Of a DNA stretch of 64,000 nt, positions 1-7,897 are shown piece after piece. The stretch is from Oscillibacter hominis (lineage in GTDB: Bacteria > Bacillota > Clostridia > Oscillospirales > Oscillospiraceae): positions 434,001 to 498,000 of the forward strand of contig NZ_CP060490.1 in the NCBI RefSeq assembly GCF_014334055.1, read 5' to 3'. Under the pieces are notes generated by a model. The model was not told where the DNA came from and ran no database searches. It was given only the letters and a program-made list of their open reading frames with translations. The position numbers and the translations under genes were made by a program. Position 1 is the stretch's first letter. Every line of letters begins with the position of its first letter.

Positions 1-1
1 C

Positions 2-622
2 CTTGTGAAAGAGGACGCCGAAGGAAATGTCATCAACAATGTAGTCCATACCGTTACCCGTTTTTCTGACGATCCCAAGCAGAACTACGATCAGGAGCGC
101 CTTTTGGAGTTTGCCCTGACCTGTAACCCGGACATTGTGTGTGTCGGTGAGATGAAATCGGCCGAGGCTTTCGCCGCACAGGAGGCGGCCCGCACCGGCC
201 ACGCAGTTATCACCACCACCCATGCCAATAGCTGCAAAGCAACCTATTACCGTATGGTGACGCTGTGTACCCAGAAATACGACATGGGCGATAAAACCCT
301 GTATAACCTGGTGACAGAAGCGTTTCCTATCGTTCTGTTTGTGAAGAAGCTGGAGGACAACAGCCGCCGCGTCATGGAGATCACTGAATGTGAGATTCTG
401 GAGGACGGCACCCGGCAGCTCCACACCCTCTACCGCTATCATGTGTCGGAAACCTCTATCCAAGATGGCAAGGTAAAGGTGCATGGCGAGTTTCAAAAGG
501 TATCCACGATCTCGGCCAGCCTGCAAAAGCGGCTTTTGGAAAACGGTATGCCGCCCCGTCTGCTGGAGCGTATCGCTGGTGGCGGTGTAAAACTGGATAC
601 TGGAAAGGAGGAAACTGCGTGA
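2..622 (+). CDS. CpaF/TadA-type secretion ATPase, 3' part only
   Basis: This is the C-terminal part (about 206 residues) of a type II/IV secretion ATPase of the CpaF/TadA family, cut by the window edge; the frame is open to base 2. Visible are the Walker B-like stretch PDIVCVGEMKSAEAF and the following ARTGHAVITTTHANS segment, both typical of CpaF. The family powers Tad pilus assembly or related secretion at the inner face of the membrane. It overlaps the next gene by 4 nt (GTGA), followed by TadB- and TadC-like genes, which supports a Tad-like module. The Walker A region lies upstream of the window. Confidence 0.9.
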   Translation, partial: LVKEDAEGNVINNVVHTVTRFSDDPKQNYDQERLLEFALTCNPDIVCVGEMKSAEAFAAQEAARTGHAVITTTHANSCKATYYRMVTLCTQKYDMGDKTLYNLVTEAFPIVLFVKKLEDNSRRVMEITECEILEDGTRQLHTLYRYHVSETSIQDGKVKVHGEFQKVSTISASLQKRLLENGMPPRLLERIAGGGVKLDTGKEETA

Positions 623-1548
623 TTGTATTGATTTTGCTGGCCTTTGTCGGGATGCTGACCGGCATCTTCTTGATTCTGGGCATGACCCCCTTTACATTTG
701 CGGAGGAACTGACCAAGCCGCTTTCTGGGCGGCGACAGCCGATTTCCAAGCGAATCCAGCAGGTCAACCACCCCAAAGAGCCGAAGGGCATCCGTAAAAC
801 CGTGTTGGAAGCACGGGAGATGTTGATTCTCACCGGAAAGGGTGGGAAGTTTGCCGCCATTTGTGCTTTCTCTCTGTTCCTGGCGGCAATGGGGGCTGTG
901 ATCTGTATTGTGATTCAGAACTACTTTATGCTGCCGGTTTTGGCGGCCGGGATGGGCTTGCTCCCGTTCTGGTATGTCCTGTTCACCTCTCACAGCTATA
1001 AAAAGCTGATGAACAACGAGATTGAAACCGGACTATCTATCATCACAAGTTCCTATCTGCGCAGCGAGAGCATGATAACCGCTGTGGAAGAAAACATTCA
1101 TTACCTGAACCCGCCTGTGGCAGATGTGTTCCGGGGCTTCTTGGCCGAAACCAATATGATAAGCGCCGATGTGAAACAGGCACTCTCCAACATGAAGCCC
1201 AAGCTGGACAACTATGTGTTTCGGGAATGGGTGGATGCCGCTATCGCCTGTCAGGACGATAAGAGCCTGAAAAGCACGCTCACCCCGATCATCGGGAAAC
1301 TCTCGGATATGCGGATTGTTGCGGCGGAACTGGACTACCTGCTTTATGAGCCTTTCAAGGAATTTATCACAATGGCGTTCCTGCTCATTGGCAATATCCC
1401 ATTGTTATACTTCCTGAATAAAGACTGGTACGATGTGCTTGTAAATACGGGCTTTGGCAAAGGGATTCTGGCGGTGTGTCTGCTGGTGCTGCTGATCTCG
1501 TTTGCGGCGGTGATCCGGCTCACCAAGCCCGTAGAATACAAGCGTTGA
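619..1548 (+). CDS. TadB-like membrane protein of Tad/type II secretion F family
   Basis: The 309-residue product has an N-terminal membrane segment (residues about 1-25), a basic cytoplasmic stretch, two hydrophobic segments near residues 75-125, and two more at the C-terminus (about 250-300). This matches the layout of TadB/GspF-like platform proteins, which form the inner-membrane base acted on by CpaF. The GTG start at 619 is chosen because AAAGGAGGAAACTGC lies just upstream, inside the end of the ATPase gene. Position between CpaF and TadC genes supports the call. The exact partner set is inferred from family knowledge. Confidence 0.75.
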   Translation: MIVLILLAFVGMLTGIFLILGMTPFTFAEELTKPLSGRRQPISKRIQQVNHPKEPKGIRKTVLEAREMLILTGKGGKFAAICAFSLFLAAMGAVICIVIQNYFMLPVLAAGMGLLPFWYVLFTSHSYKKLMNNEIETGLSIITSSYLRSESMITAVEENIHYLNPPVADVFRGFLAETNMISADVKQALSNMKPKLDNYVFREWVDAAIACQDDKSLKSTLTPIIGKLSDMRIVAAELDYLLYEPFKEFITMAFLLIGNIPLLYFLNKDWYDVLVNTGFGKGILAVCLLVLLISFAAVIRLTKPVEYKR

Positions 1549-1575
1549 TCCCGTTAGGAGGTGATACCATCGAGA

Positions 1576-2016
1576 GTGCTACCGATCTCCCTGCGGGACG
1601 CCAATGCGTTTGTTCTGGCGCATCACCGGCACAGTGGACAGGTGCGCGGCTGCAAATTCTGTGTGGCTGTCGTAGATGATTTGGACGCCGTTCATGGAGT
1701 TGCGATTGTTGGGCGCCCCGTTGCCCGCCGACTGGATGATGGGAAAACAGCGGAAGTGACCCGGCTTTGCACCGATGGTATTGCCAATGGGTGCAGCTTC
1801 CTTTACAGCCGGTGCGCCCGGATTGCGAAACTGATGGGTTATCAGAAAATCATCACCTACACCCTGGCAACCGAAAACGGAGCCAGCCTGCGAGCTTCCG
1901 GCTGGCAATGTGCGCCGGGACTGCGAGGCGGCGGGAACTGGAATGTGCCGGGGCGCCCCAGAGCCGACAGCCGCAACACCGGCCCCAAACGGCTCTATTA
2001 CAAAGAATTGAGGTGA
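1576..2016 (+). CDS. XF1762-like (GNAT-related) protein
   Basis: The 146-residue product begins with PISLRDANAFVLAHHRHSG and continues with a KFCVAV strand, a VTRLCTDG segment and a GYQKIITYTLATENGASLR stretch near residues 90-115. These fit the XF1762 family, small GNAT-like proteins common on phages and conjugative elements; the substrate is unknown. Its presence between tadB- and tadC-like genes is odd for a pilus operon. A strong AGGAGGTGAT lies at 1556-1566; GTG 1576 is the likely start, and an in-frame GTG at 1561 overlaps the ribosome site. Its stop is shared with the ribosome site of the next gene. Confidence 0.7.
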   Translation: MLPISLRDANAFVLAHHRHSGQVRGCKFCVAVVDDLDAVHGVAIVGRPVARRLDDGKTAEVTRLCTDGIANGCSFLYSRCARIAKLMGYQKIITYTLATENGASLRASGWQCAPGLRGGGNWNVPGRPRADSRNTGPKRLYYKELR

Positions 2017-2024
2017 CGCGAGTT

Positions 2025-2897
2025 TTGTATCTCATTTTGCTATGCTTTGGGACGCTCTTTGGCCTGGGAGCGTTCTTTTTGTTGGCCGGACTGCTCCGGC
2101 TGCCGACTTCCGCAAGCACAAAGGCGGTTCTGACCGTGACGAGCCGTGGAAAGTCACAGAAAGGCAGCATCAATGCTGTCCTGTTCGATATGGCCGCACG
2201 GCTCTCTCCGCTGGTACATCTGGACGGCTATAAGCGGAAGAAGCTGGAGGCACAGTTGAAATCCGCCGAAATTAAAATGTCCCCGGAAACCTATATTGCG
2301 GCGGCCTGGGTAAAGGCTGGTCTGATTGCTCTGCTGATAATTCCGGCCCTTCTGATTTTCCCGATCCTTGCGCCGGTCATTGTGTTTCTGGCGGTGGCAG
2401 TTTACTTCAAAGAGCAGAAACGAGCGGACGAGATCGTTCAACAGCGCCGGGAAGAAATCGAAGCCGAGCTGCCCAGATTTGTAAACACCATTGAACAGGA
2501 ACTCAGGGCATCCCGTGATGTGCTGAACATCCTGAAATCCTACCAGAGAAACGCTGGTCATGCCATGAAGCGGGAACTGGAAATCACGATTGCGGATATG
2601 GCATCCGGCAACGAGGAAAACGCACTCACCCGCATGGAGAGCCGGATTGGAAGTACCATGCTGTCCGATGTGGTGCGCGGCTTGATCTCGGTCAAGCGCG
2701 GTGACAACGGTATCATGTATTTCCAGATGCTTTCTATGACCTTTAAGCAGTTGGAACTTCAAAAACTGAAACTGGAAGCCATGAAGCAGCCGGGAAAAAT
2801 GCGTAAGTATTCCTTTATGCTGCTGGGCTGTTTCCTGCTGATGTATCTGGGTGTCCTGGGCTATGTGGTGTTGGAAGCCTTTGGCGAACTGTTCTAA
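2025..2897 (+). CDS. TadC-like membrane protein of Tad/type II secretion F family
   Basis: The product (290 residues from TTG 2025) has an N-terminal membrane helix, a central pair of hydrophobic segments (about residues 95-125), a long helical cytoplasmic domain and a C-terminal membrane helix. This is the TadC/GspF pattern, and it follows TadB as in Tad loci. TTG 2025 is preferred because GAGGTG lies about 8 nt upstream; GTG 2013, which overlaps the preceding stop as GTGA, is an alternative and adds four residues. It probably forms the inner-membrane platform with the TadB-like protein. Confidence 0.75.
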   Translation: MYLILLCFGTLFGLGAFFLLAGLLRLPTSASTKAVLTVTSRGKSQKGSINAVLFDMAARLSPLVHLDGYKRKKLEAQLKSAEIKMSPETYIAAAWVKAGLIALLIIPALLIFPILAPVIVFLAVAVYFKEQKRADEIVQQRREEIEAELPRFVNTIEQELRASRDVLNILKSYQRNAGHAMKRELEITIADMASGNEENALTRMESRIGSTMLSDVVRGLISVKRGDNGIMYFQMLSMTFKQLELQKLKLEAMKQPGKMRKYSFMLLGCFLLMYLGVLGYVVLEAFGELF

Positions 2898-2913
2898 AGG
2901 AGGTGGAGAAACC

Positions 2914-3309
2914 GTGAAACGACTTCTGAAGGACAAACGGGGCGAGGGCTTTGTGGATGTGTGTGTCCTGGTTCTGGCGATTGCAATGGTTCTGGCTTTG
3001 GTGGTCCGCATTGCACCGGTATTCGTGGCAAAGCAGAACCTTGATGTCTTTGCAGACGAATTAGTTCGGACAGCAGAAATCAATGGGCAGGTTGGCTCTG
3101 CCACAAACGCAAAAGCAGCGGATTTGCGGGAGCAAACCGGACTCGACCCCAATATCTCATGGAGCGACACCGGAAAAATCCAGCTCGGCAACGAGGTGGA
3201 AGTGACCCTCACAACCACCGTCAATATTGGGCTGTTCGGTGAGTTTGCATCCTTTCCTGTCACTCTGACGGCAAAGGCCAGCGGGACTTCGGAGGTGTAT
3301 TGGAAGTGA
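2914..3309 (+). CDS. DUF4320 family pilin-like membrane protein
   Basis: The 131-residue product starts with a short basic stretch KRLLKDKRGEGFVD followed at once by one hydrophobic helix (residues about 14-35) and an extracytoplasmic domain. This is the pseudopilin-like layout of DUF4320, a family found in Firmicute conjugative elements with Tad-like genes. GTG 2914 is preceded by AAAGGAGGTGGAGAAACC. The gene sits directly after the TadC-like gene, so a role as minor pilin or TadE/F-like component is inferred. Confidence 0.7.
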   Translation: MKRLLKDKRGEGFVDVCVLVLAIAMVLALVVRIAPVFVAKQNLDVFADELVRTAEINGQVGSATNAKAADLREQTGLDPNISWSDTGKIQLGNEVEVTLTTTVNIGLFGEFASFPVTLTAKASGTSEVYWK

Positions 3310-3851
3310 AGAAAATTCAAGAAGTCCTGAAAAACAAATCCGGGCAAGGCGTACCGATGATTTTGGCCGTTGTCCTCTGCTGCCTGATTCTGGCCTGTGT
3401 GACCTTTGAGTATATGCGCTTGATAATCGTTGCGCAGGGGGTGCGTGATTCTGTCCAGTCCGCCATTGTAGATGTGGCCACCGAGAATTGGGATGAAGCC
3501 TATGCCGGTTTGCGTGAGGGTTACTCCGGTGGCTATCAACTTGCCGGTTCGTCCTGGTCACAGAATGTTACCAGCGGCAATGTATACGCCCGCCTGCAAG
3601 ATGTTTTGGGCATTGAATACGAGGGCGGGCAGTATGTAAAGTACAGCGGCGAGAATTTGGAGTATCGACTGTACGACCTGCACCTGGATGTAGAAAATGC
3701 TCCGCTGGCCCCGTCTGTGCCGGATGGCATTACGCAGCTCAATGTCACAGGGACAATCACTGTTGATGTGCCGCTTTCCTTTGGGTTCGGGCATCTGCCC
3801 CCCATGCAGATCACCATGAAACTCAACGCCAAATATGTTCCCAGGTTTTAA
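3300..3851 (+). CDS. TadE/pilin-like membrane protein
   Basis: The product of about 183 residues has a basic N-terminus ending in KNKSGQG, then one long hydrophobic helix (about residues 17-45), then an extracytoplasmic domain rich in beta-type sequence. It resembles TadE-like pseudopilins in layout but no exact family is recognised. The start is TTG 3300 (GGAGGTG directly upstream) or GTG 3306, which overlaps the preceding stop as GTGA. It follows the DUF4320 gene and ends the first transfer block before an intergenic promoter. Confidence 0.6.
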   Translation: MEVKKIQEVLKNKSGQGVPMILAVVLCCLILACVTFEYMRLIIVAQGVRDSVQSAIVDVATENWDEAYAGLREGYSGGYQLAGSSWSQNVTSGNVYARLQDVLGIEYEGGQYVKYSGENLEYRLYDLHLDVENAPLAPSVPDGITQLNVTGTITVDVPLSFGFGHLPPMQITMKLNAKYVPRF

Positions 3852-3935
3852 TTTTGTGTATTTCGCCCTGCCGCTTTTCCATAGCGCAAAAAAATATTTG
3901 GCAGGAATCACACCTGGACGCCGTATTTGTGCAAA

Positions 3936-3944
3936 TGGTATAAT
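3936..3944 (+). promoter_or_regulatory. Extended -10 promoter upstream of the DUF6550 gene
   Basis: TGGTATAAT at 3936-3944 is a perfect extended -10 element lying 60 nt before the ATG at 4004. No good -35 box is seen, as is usual for extended -10 promoters. The 150-nt gap 3852-4003 otherwise holds nothing recognisable. Confidence 0.55.
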
Positions 3945-4003
3945 GATGGCGAGAAATATCACCATAATTTTAATATAAAATCACCGTACAAGGAGGTTTT
4001 CAA

Positions 4004-4549
4004 ATGAGTGCAAAAAACAAGAAGCTGTTGGCCGTTCTTGGCGCAGCCGCCGTTGTGGTAATTGTGATTGCCGCAGTGCTGCTGGGCAAGGGCGGGCAGA
4101 CCACAACCGTTGATCCGGCATCCACCCCCTCGGATGTATCTGCCGAGGATGTGGATAGCAGCAATACCCCGGACAGCAGCTCCAGCGAACCGCTGGTAGT
4201 GGTGCCGGACACCTCTAAACCCGAAGCGACTGACAGCCAGAACCAGACCGATGCTGTTTTGAATGTGGAGGAAGAAGATCAGGTAGACGTTAACCTGACC
4301 GACAGTGAAAAGAAACCCGAAACCACTCCGCCCCCGGCGCCTTCTCAGGAGGAACAGCAGGCGGCCAGCGAAAAGGATGAGCCGATTGTGCATGAGCCGG
4401 ACAGCAACCAACCCCAGACCGGCGACACACAGGGCGGTTCCATCTATCTGGAGGGCTTTGGCTGGATCACCGACGAGGGCGGCGGCTCCGTCCAGCACAA
4501 CATTGACTCTGATGGAGATATAAATAAACAGGTCGGCAACATGGGCTGA
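4004..4549 (+). CDS. DUF6550-like secreted, membrane-anchored low-complexity protein
   Basis: The 181-residue product has a basic start, one membrane helix (residues about 8-27) and then a long acidic, Ser/Pro/Thr/Asp-rich stretch to about residue 140. A short C-terminal part has GSIYLEGFGWITDEGGGS. The layout and C-terminal motif match the DUF6550 family seen in clostridial conjugative elements. It is probably exposed outside the membrane, and the low-complexity stretch may span the wall (inference). AAGGAGG precedes the ATG, and a strong terminator follows at 4561-4593. Confidence 0.65.
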   Translation: MSAKNKKLLAVLGAAAVVVIVIAAVLLGKGGQTTTVDPASTPSDVSAEDVDSSNTPDSSSSEPLVVVPDTSKPEATDSQNQTDAVLNVEEEDQVDVNLTDSEKKPETTPPPAPSQEEQQAASEKDEPIVHEPDSNQPQTGDTQGGSIYLEGFGWITDEGGGSVQHNIDSDGDINKQVGNMG

Positions 4550-4560
4550 TAACAAGCCCG

Positions 4561-4593
4561 GAGAGTACGGTAGCGATACCGTACTCTTTTTTT
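4561..4593 (+). terminator. Rho-independent terminator
   Basis: A 10-bp stem GAGTACGGTA/TACCGTACTC with loop GCGA is followed by seven T. It lies just after the DUF6550 stop and separates that gene from the secreted protein gene at 4625. Confidence 0.85.
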
Positions 4594-4624
4594 GTTCTCA
4601 ACTAATTTGATTGGAGGTGCGTTT

Positions 4625-6322
4625 TTGAAGCGGATATTTGTGATACTGCTCACATTTGTGCTGCTGTTGGGTATCTGTCCTATGAGCGCCCTGGCAGAAA
4701 CCGGAGGAAGCGGAAACGTGGATGGCGGTGGCGGCGATATGGGGCAAGGAACCTCGCAGAACTCCTGGAACCCTGGTATGGATGGTGTACGAATTACTGT
4801 GGTTGATGCAGAATCCGGTCAGCCTGTGTCGTCCTCTTTTGATCTGACTAATAAAACTCCATCTATCAAGATTCATTTTGGGAAAGTCAGTAAAATTCAA
4901 TATGCAAATGGGGCAAGTATTTCTCCTACCACGGGGAATTACGACTACTACACCCCCGCAACCCCTATGCCGAGGATCGTCAGCAGTGGCAGCCAGAATG
5001 CCAGCATTGAAGCAATCAAGAAATACTTCTGCTCCGAGTATGCGGTAAAACTGGTGGCGCAGCAGACCGGAATCGCATACGAGGAACTGATTGGCGGACA
5101 GTACAAGCTGTTTTTGGAGCCAATCGCCTATTTTAAGCACAACGGAATTATGATGGCCATGACTGCCCATGAAGCCGCGCTCTATGATAATCAGGCAGGC
5201 GGGTCCTTGCGTAAGACAATGACGAGTTTGACCCATAAAAACCTGCCGCTGGCTATGTTCCTGGAATATGCGGATATGGGATTTCCGGCCTATACAGGGG
5301 CTACCAATAAGACCTGTTCCAACGATACTATTATCACCTATCTGGGTATGGGTATTGTATGGTTTACCGACCCGCCCGAACAGCCGGAGCCAACCGACTA
5401 TGACTACGAGTATCGTGTGGATACAGATGTCATCACGCCGGTAACGCTTTATGCGGGATCGGAGATCAATCCTGATAGCCCTGCTACGGTATCCTTTAGT
5501 ATCAACGGCAGCACCTACCGGATGAACAATATTGTGATTCCATCGGGAGATAGTCAGATTGCCTGGGTAAAGTGGCATACACCGTCGGAGCCGCAGGATA
5601 TTACCATCTATGTCAGCACTAACAAAGGTTCGTTAAGCCAAAGCACCATTCACGCAAAGGTGGTAGATCTCTCCGGCAACGACCCGCCCGATCCGAAAGC
5701 CACCGATACAATGGGAAGCTGGTCGGCCAGCAGCATTCCCAGCCGAGAAACCAAGACCTATGCAGCATGGAGTGTCTGGTGGGCGAAATGGCACCCCTAT
5801 TGGGTGTGGCACAGCACAGGGAAAAACACAGGATATTGGGTAGACGATGGATGGTATGATTACTTCCGGGACAATTACTCGGCCAGCATGACCGCCACCA
5901 CCCGAATCGAGCCGGACGAAAAGGTTCCCACCGCTTCGGGCGATTTGATGAAATCAGGCTATGGCGTAACAAACACTGTAACGGCAACCGTCAGCACCTC
6001 TGCCCTGCTATCGCACTATACCTACGGGCAGACAGCCGTATCCTACTTCCCGGAGTTTGGCTATGGAACCTACTGGCGGCTGTTGGAGCGGCTCACCAGC
6101 GGAACAACGGCGCGGTTCCAGTTTGCCAAAAACATTTACAGCACCTATAACCAGCGGGTGCATTTTTCGCCGGTTTGGTTCCCGGACGGGAGCTACACAG
6201 TCAATACTCATGTGATGGATATTTGGACGCCTGCGGGGATGCTTGCCATGAATCTCACCGATGATGTAACGATCAGCGGCTCCCTCTATGATGATTGGCA
6301 TATCGCACCGGGCAATCCGTAA
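4625..6322 (+). CDS. Large secreted protein of the transfer module, unknown function
   Basis: The 565-residue product starts at TTG 4625 (GGAGGTG upstream) with a clear signal peptide, KRIFVILLTFVLLLGICP followed by MSALAE. The mature part is rich in Gly, Tyr and Trp and includes a central beta-type domain (about residues 260-360) and a Trp-rich stretch near residue 385-420. There is no C-terminal anchor, so it is secreted or held by partners. Placement inside the transfer operon suggests a surface, adhesin or pilus-tip role, but no family is recognised. It lies 18 nt before the DUF3846 gene. Confidence 0.7.
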   Translation: MKRIFVILLTFVLLLGICPMSALAETGGSGNVDGGGGDMGQGTSQNSWNPGMDGVRITVVDAESGQPVSSSFDLTNKTPSIKIHFGKVSKIQYANGASISPTTGNYDYYTPATPMPRIVSSGSQNASIEAIKKYFCSEYAVKLVAQQTGIAYEELIGGQYKLFLEPIAYFKHNGIMMAMTAHEAALYDNQAGGSLRKTMTSLTHKNLPLAMFLEYADMGFPAYTGATNKTCSNDTIITYLGMGIVWFTDPPEQPEPTDYDYEYRVDTDVITPVTLYAGSEINPDSPATVSFSINGSTYRMNNIVIPSGDSQIAWVKWHTPSEPQDITIYVSTNKGSLSQSTIHAKVVDLSGNDPPDPKATDTMGSWSASSIPSRETKTYAAWSVWWAKWHPYWVWHSTGKNTGYWVDDGWYDYFRDNYSASMTATTRIEPDEKVPTASGDLMKSGYGVTNTVTATVSTSALLSHYTYGQTAVSYFPEFGYGTYWRLLERLTSGTTARFQFAKNIYSTYNQRVHFSPVWFPDGSYTVNTHVMDIWTPAGMLAMNLTDDVTISGSLYDDWHIAPGNP

Positions 6323-6339
6323 AGAAAAGGAGAATGGAT

Positions 6340-6777
6340 ATGAACGACAACAGAATGATTCGGATTATGGTGTTTGAACCTGGGCGGGCGCCTTATACGA
6401 CCATGCTGGAGGATTCTCTGGAACACCGGCAGGAACTTGTGGGCGGGGACATTGAGTGTATTCCTCTGCCCTGCGAAACGGTTCTCTGCTGCAATGCGTC
6501 CGGGAAACTGACAGGTCTGCCGGAGAACCGACAGTACGGGCCGGATATCCTTCACGGAACTTTTTTCCTCTATTGCGATACCCCGGAAGGACGGGGCGTT
6601 TCTTTGACCGATGAACAGATTGCCATGTATCAGGAGTATTTTCCGCAGCCGGTCCCCGCAGCGGTATCCTTTGAAGTACGGTCCGCCGCCGACATGAAAG
6701 AGTTTATGAACCTCATGTTCGGCAAGGGATGGGACATGGACACCGGAGCCGGAGAGGATATGGAGGCAAGCCGATGA
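6340..6777 (+). CDS. DUF3846 domain protein
   Basis: The 145-residue product begins NDNRMIRIMVFEPGRAPYT and continues with an LEDSLEHRQELVGGDIECI segment and a YGPDILHGTFFL segment. This is the DUF3846 pattern, a small cytosolic domain widespread on clostridial plasmids and ICEs with unknown activity. ATG 6340 is chosen over ATG 6334 because AAAGGAG ends only two bases before the earlier codon. It overlaps the next gene by 4 nt (ATGA). Confidence 0.75.
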   Translation: MNDNRMIRIMVFEPGRAPYTTMLEDSLEHRQELVGGDIECIPLPCETVLCCNASGKLTGLPENRQYGPDILHGTFFLYCDTPEGRGVSLTDEQIAMYQEYFPQPVPAAVSFEVRSAADMKEFMNLMFGKGWDMDTGAGEDMEASR

Positions 6778-7136
6778 GCAAAATGTTTTCGGTGGTGACT
6801 CTGGATGCCTCCCACTCTCTGATGACGGAGCATTTTGTCCCCGGTAGCCCTGATGGGCTGGATGAACTGCTGGACTGTGATGAAATCTCTGAGGTTCTTG
6901 CCGAATGGCCCCTGGGGGATACCATCGAAGCGAAAATTCAGACCTATCTCTATGGAGATGGCGAAACCGTGCGCGCTGACGAGGAGGATTTGGCTTTCTT
7001 CCGAGAGCATTTTGACGAGCTGGACGCCAGCGATGCCCTGGACTGCATCTCAGACCACAGCTTTTCTTTTGAATCGGACGAGTTGGATTTTGGGTACGGC
7101 GAAGAAAGCGAAGATGAAGAAGATTTGGAACTATAA
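6774..7136 (+). CDS. Small acidic protein, unknown
   Basis: The 120-residue product is strongly acidic, with a C-terminal tail of Glu/Asp (YGEESEDEEDLEL). No domain is recognised and no membrane segment is seen. It is translationally coupled to the DUF3846 gene by an ATGA overlap, which supports it being a real gene. A hairpin with a T-rich tail follows at 7142-7170. Acidic proteins of this kind on mobile elements can act as DNA mimics, but nothing here shows that. Confidence 0.6.
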   Translation: MSKMFSVVTLDASHSLMTEHFVPGSPDGLDELLDCDEISEVLAEWPLGDTIEAKIQTYLYGDGETVRADEEDLAFFREHFDELDASDALDCISDHSFSFESDELDFGYGEESEDEEDLEL

Positions 7137-7141
7137 GACAC

Positions 7142-7170
7142 GGCTCTGCTGAAAAGCAGGGCCTATTTTT
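7142..7170 (+). terminator. Possible terminator or attenuator
   Basis: GGCTCTGCT and AGCAGGGCC pair (one G-T wobble) around a GAAA tetraloop, then TATTTTTATG follows. It sits in the 60-nt gap before the gene at 7197 and may reduce read-through into the VirB4 part of the operon. Confidence 0.55.
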
Positions 7171-7196
7171 ATGGCAAAGAAAGCGAGGTCGATAAA

Positions 7197-7895
7197 TTGC
7201 TTTTGCCGATTATTATGATCTGCGTCTGTGCGCTGCTGGGCGGTGGGACGCTGATTTTTCTGAAGTTGTCGGCCAAACACAAAAAATCGAAGAACAAGGA
7301 CAAGGAAGAACTGGCCCAGATCACCGCCAATGAGTTTGTGAATGTGAAAGATATTCGGGGGAACTTCCTCTATACCCGTGACAATCTGGCTCTGGCGTAT
7401 CTGAAGATCTACCCGATCAGCACAGAACTGTTCAGCAAAAACGAAAAGCGGCTGATTGCCAAGCAGCTTACGGTGAGCCTGTCCAGCGCACAGTACCCGT
7501 TTCAGCTTCTTGCTGTATCCCGCCCGGTAGATATTTCTCCGCTGTTGTCGGAGCTATCTGCCACACTCACTTCTTCTTCCGATGTGAAGCAAAAGGAACT
7601 GCTGAAGCAGGAAATCGTGGAAATGGGCGCCTTTGCTCTTTCCGGCGAGGTTGTGGAACGGCAATTCTACATCAAGATTTGGGATAGGGTAAGCGATGGC
7701 GTTGAGCGCGATCTGCTTCAGAAGCTCAAGCTGCTCGGCGGATATTTTTCGGACAGCGGCATTCAGACCGAGATTTTAGAGCAGCAGGATATTGTCCGGC
7801 TGTGCAACCTGGTCAACAACCCCGCCTATGTGCATTTGGAGGATTCCGGCATCAATGCTGCGATCCCGATTTTGGAAAGTGTAGGTGTTGCCTAA
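7197..7895 (+). CDS. Membrane-anchored conjugation protein (resembles VirB4 N-terminal domain)
   Basis: The 232-residue product has one N-terminal membrane helix (residues about 3-25), a Lys-rich linker and a soluble domain. The run from NFLYTRDNLALAYLKIYP through AKQLTVSLSSAQYPFQLLAV resembles the TraC/VirB4 N-terminal domain of Gram-positive transfer systems. A partner role for the VirB4 ATPase at 8857 is likely. It starts at TTG 7197 with GCGAGGTC upstream. The separation from VirB4 by a PAPS-reductase-like gene is unusual. Confidence 0.6.
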   Translation: MLLPIIMICVCALLGGGTLIFLKLSAKHKKSKNKDKEELAQITANEFVNVKDIRGNFLYTRDNLALAYLKIYPISTELFSKNEKRLIAKQLTVSLSSAQYPFQLLAVSRPVDISPLLSELSATLTSSSDVKQKELLKQEIVEMGAFALSGEVVERQFYIKIWDRVSDGVERDLLQKLKLLGGYFSDSGIQTEILEQQDIVRLCNLVNNPAYVHLEDSGINAAIPILESVGVA

Positions 7896-7897
7896 GT

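Noticed and set aside
2154-3539. A 461-codon open frame on the reverse strand
   Set aside because: It lies opposite tadC, the DUF4320 gene and the pilin-like gene, has no ribosome site, and its composition is that of a shadow frame.
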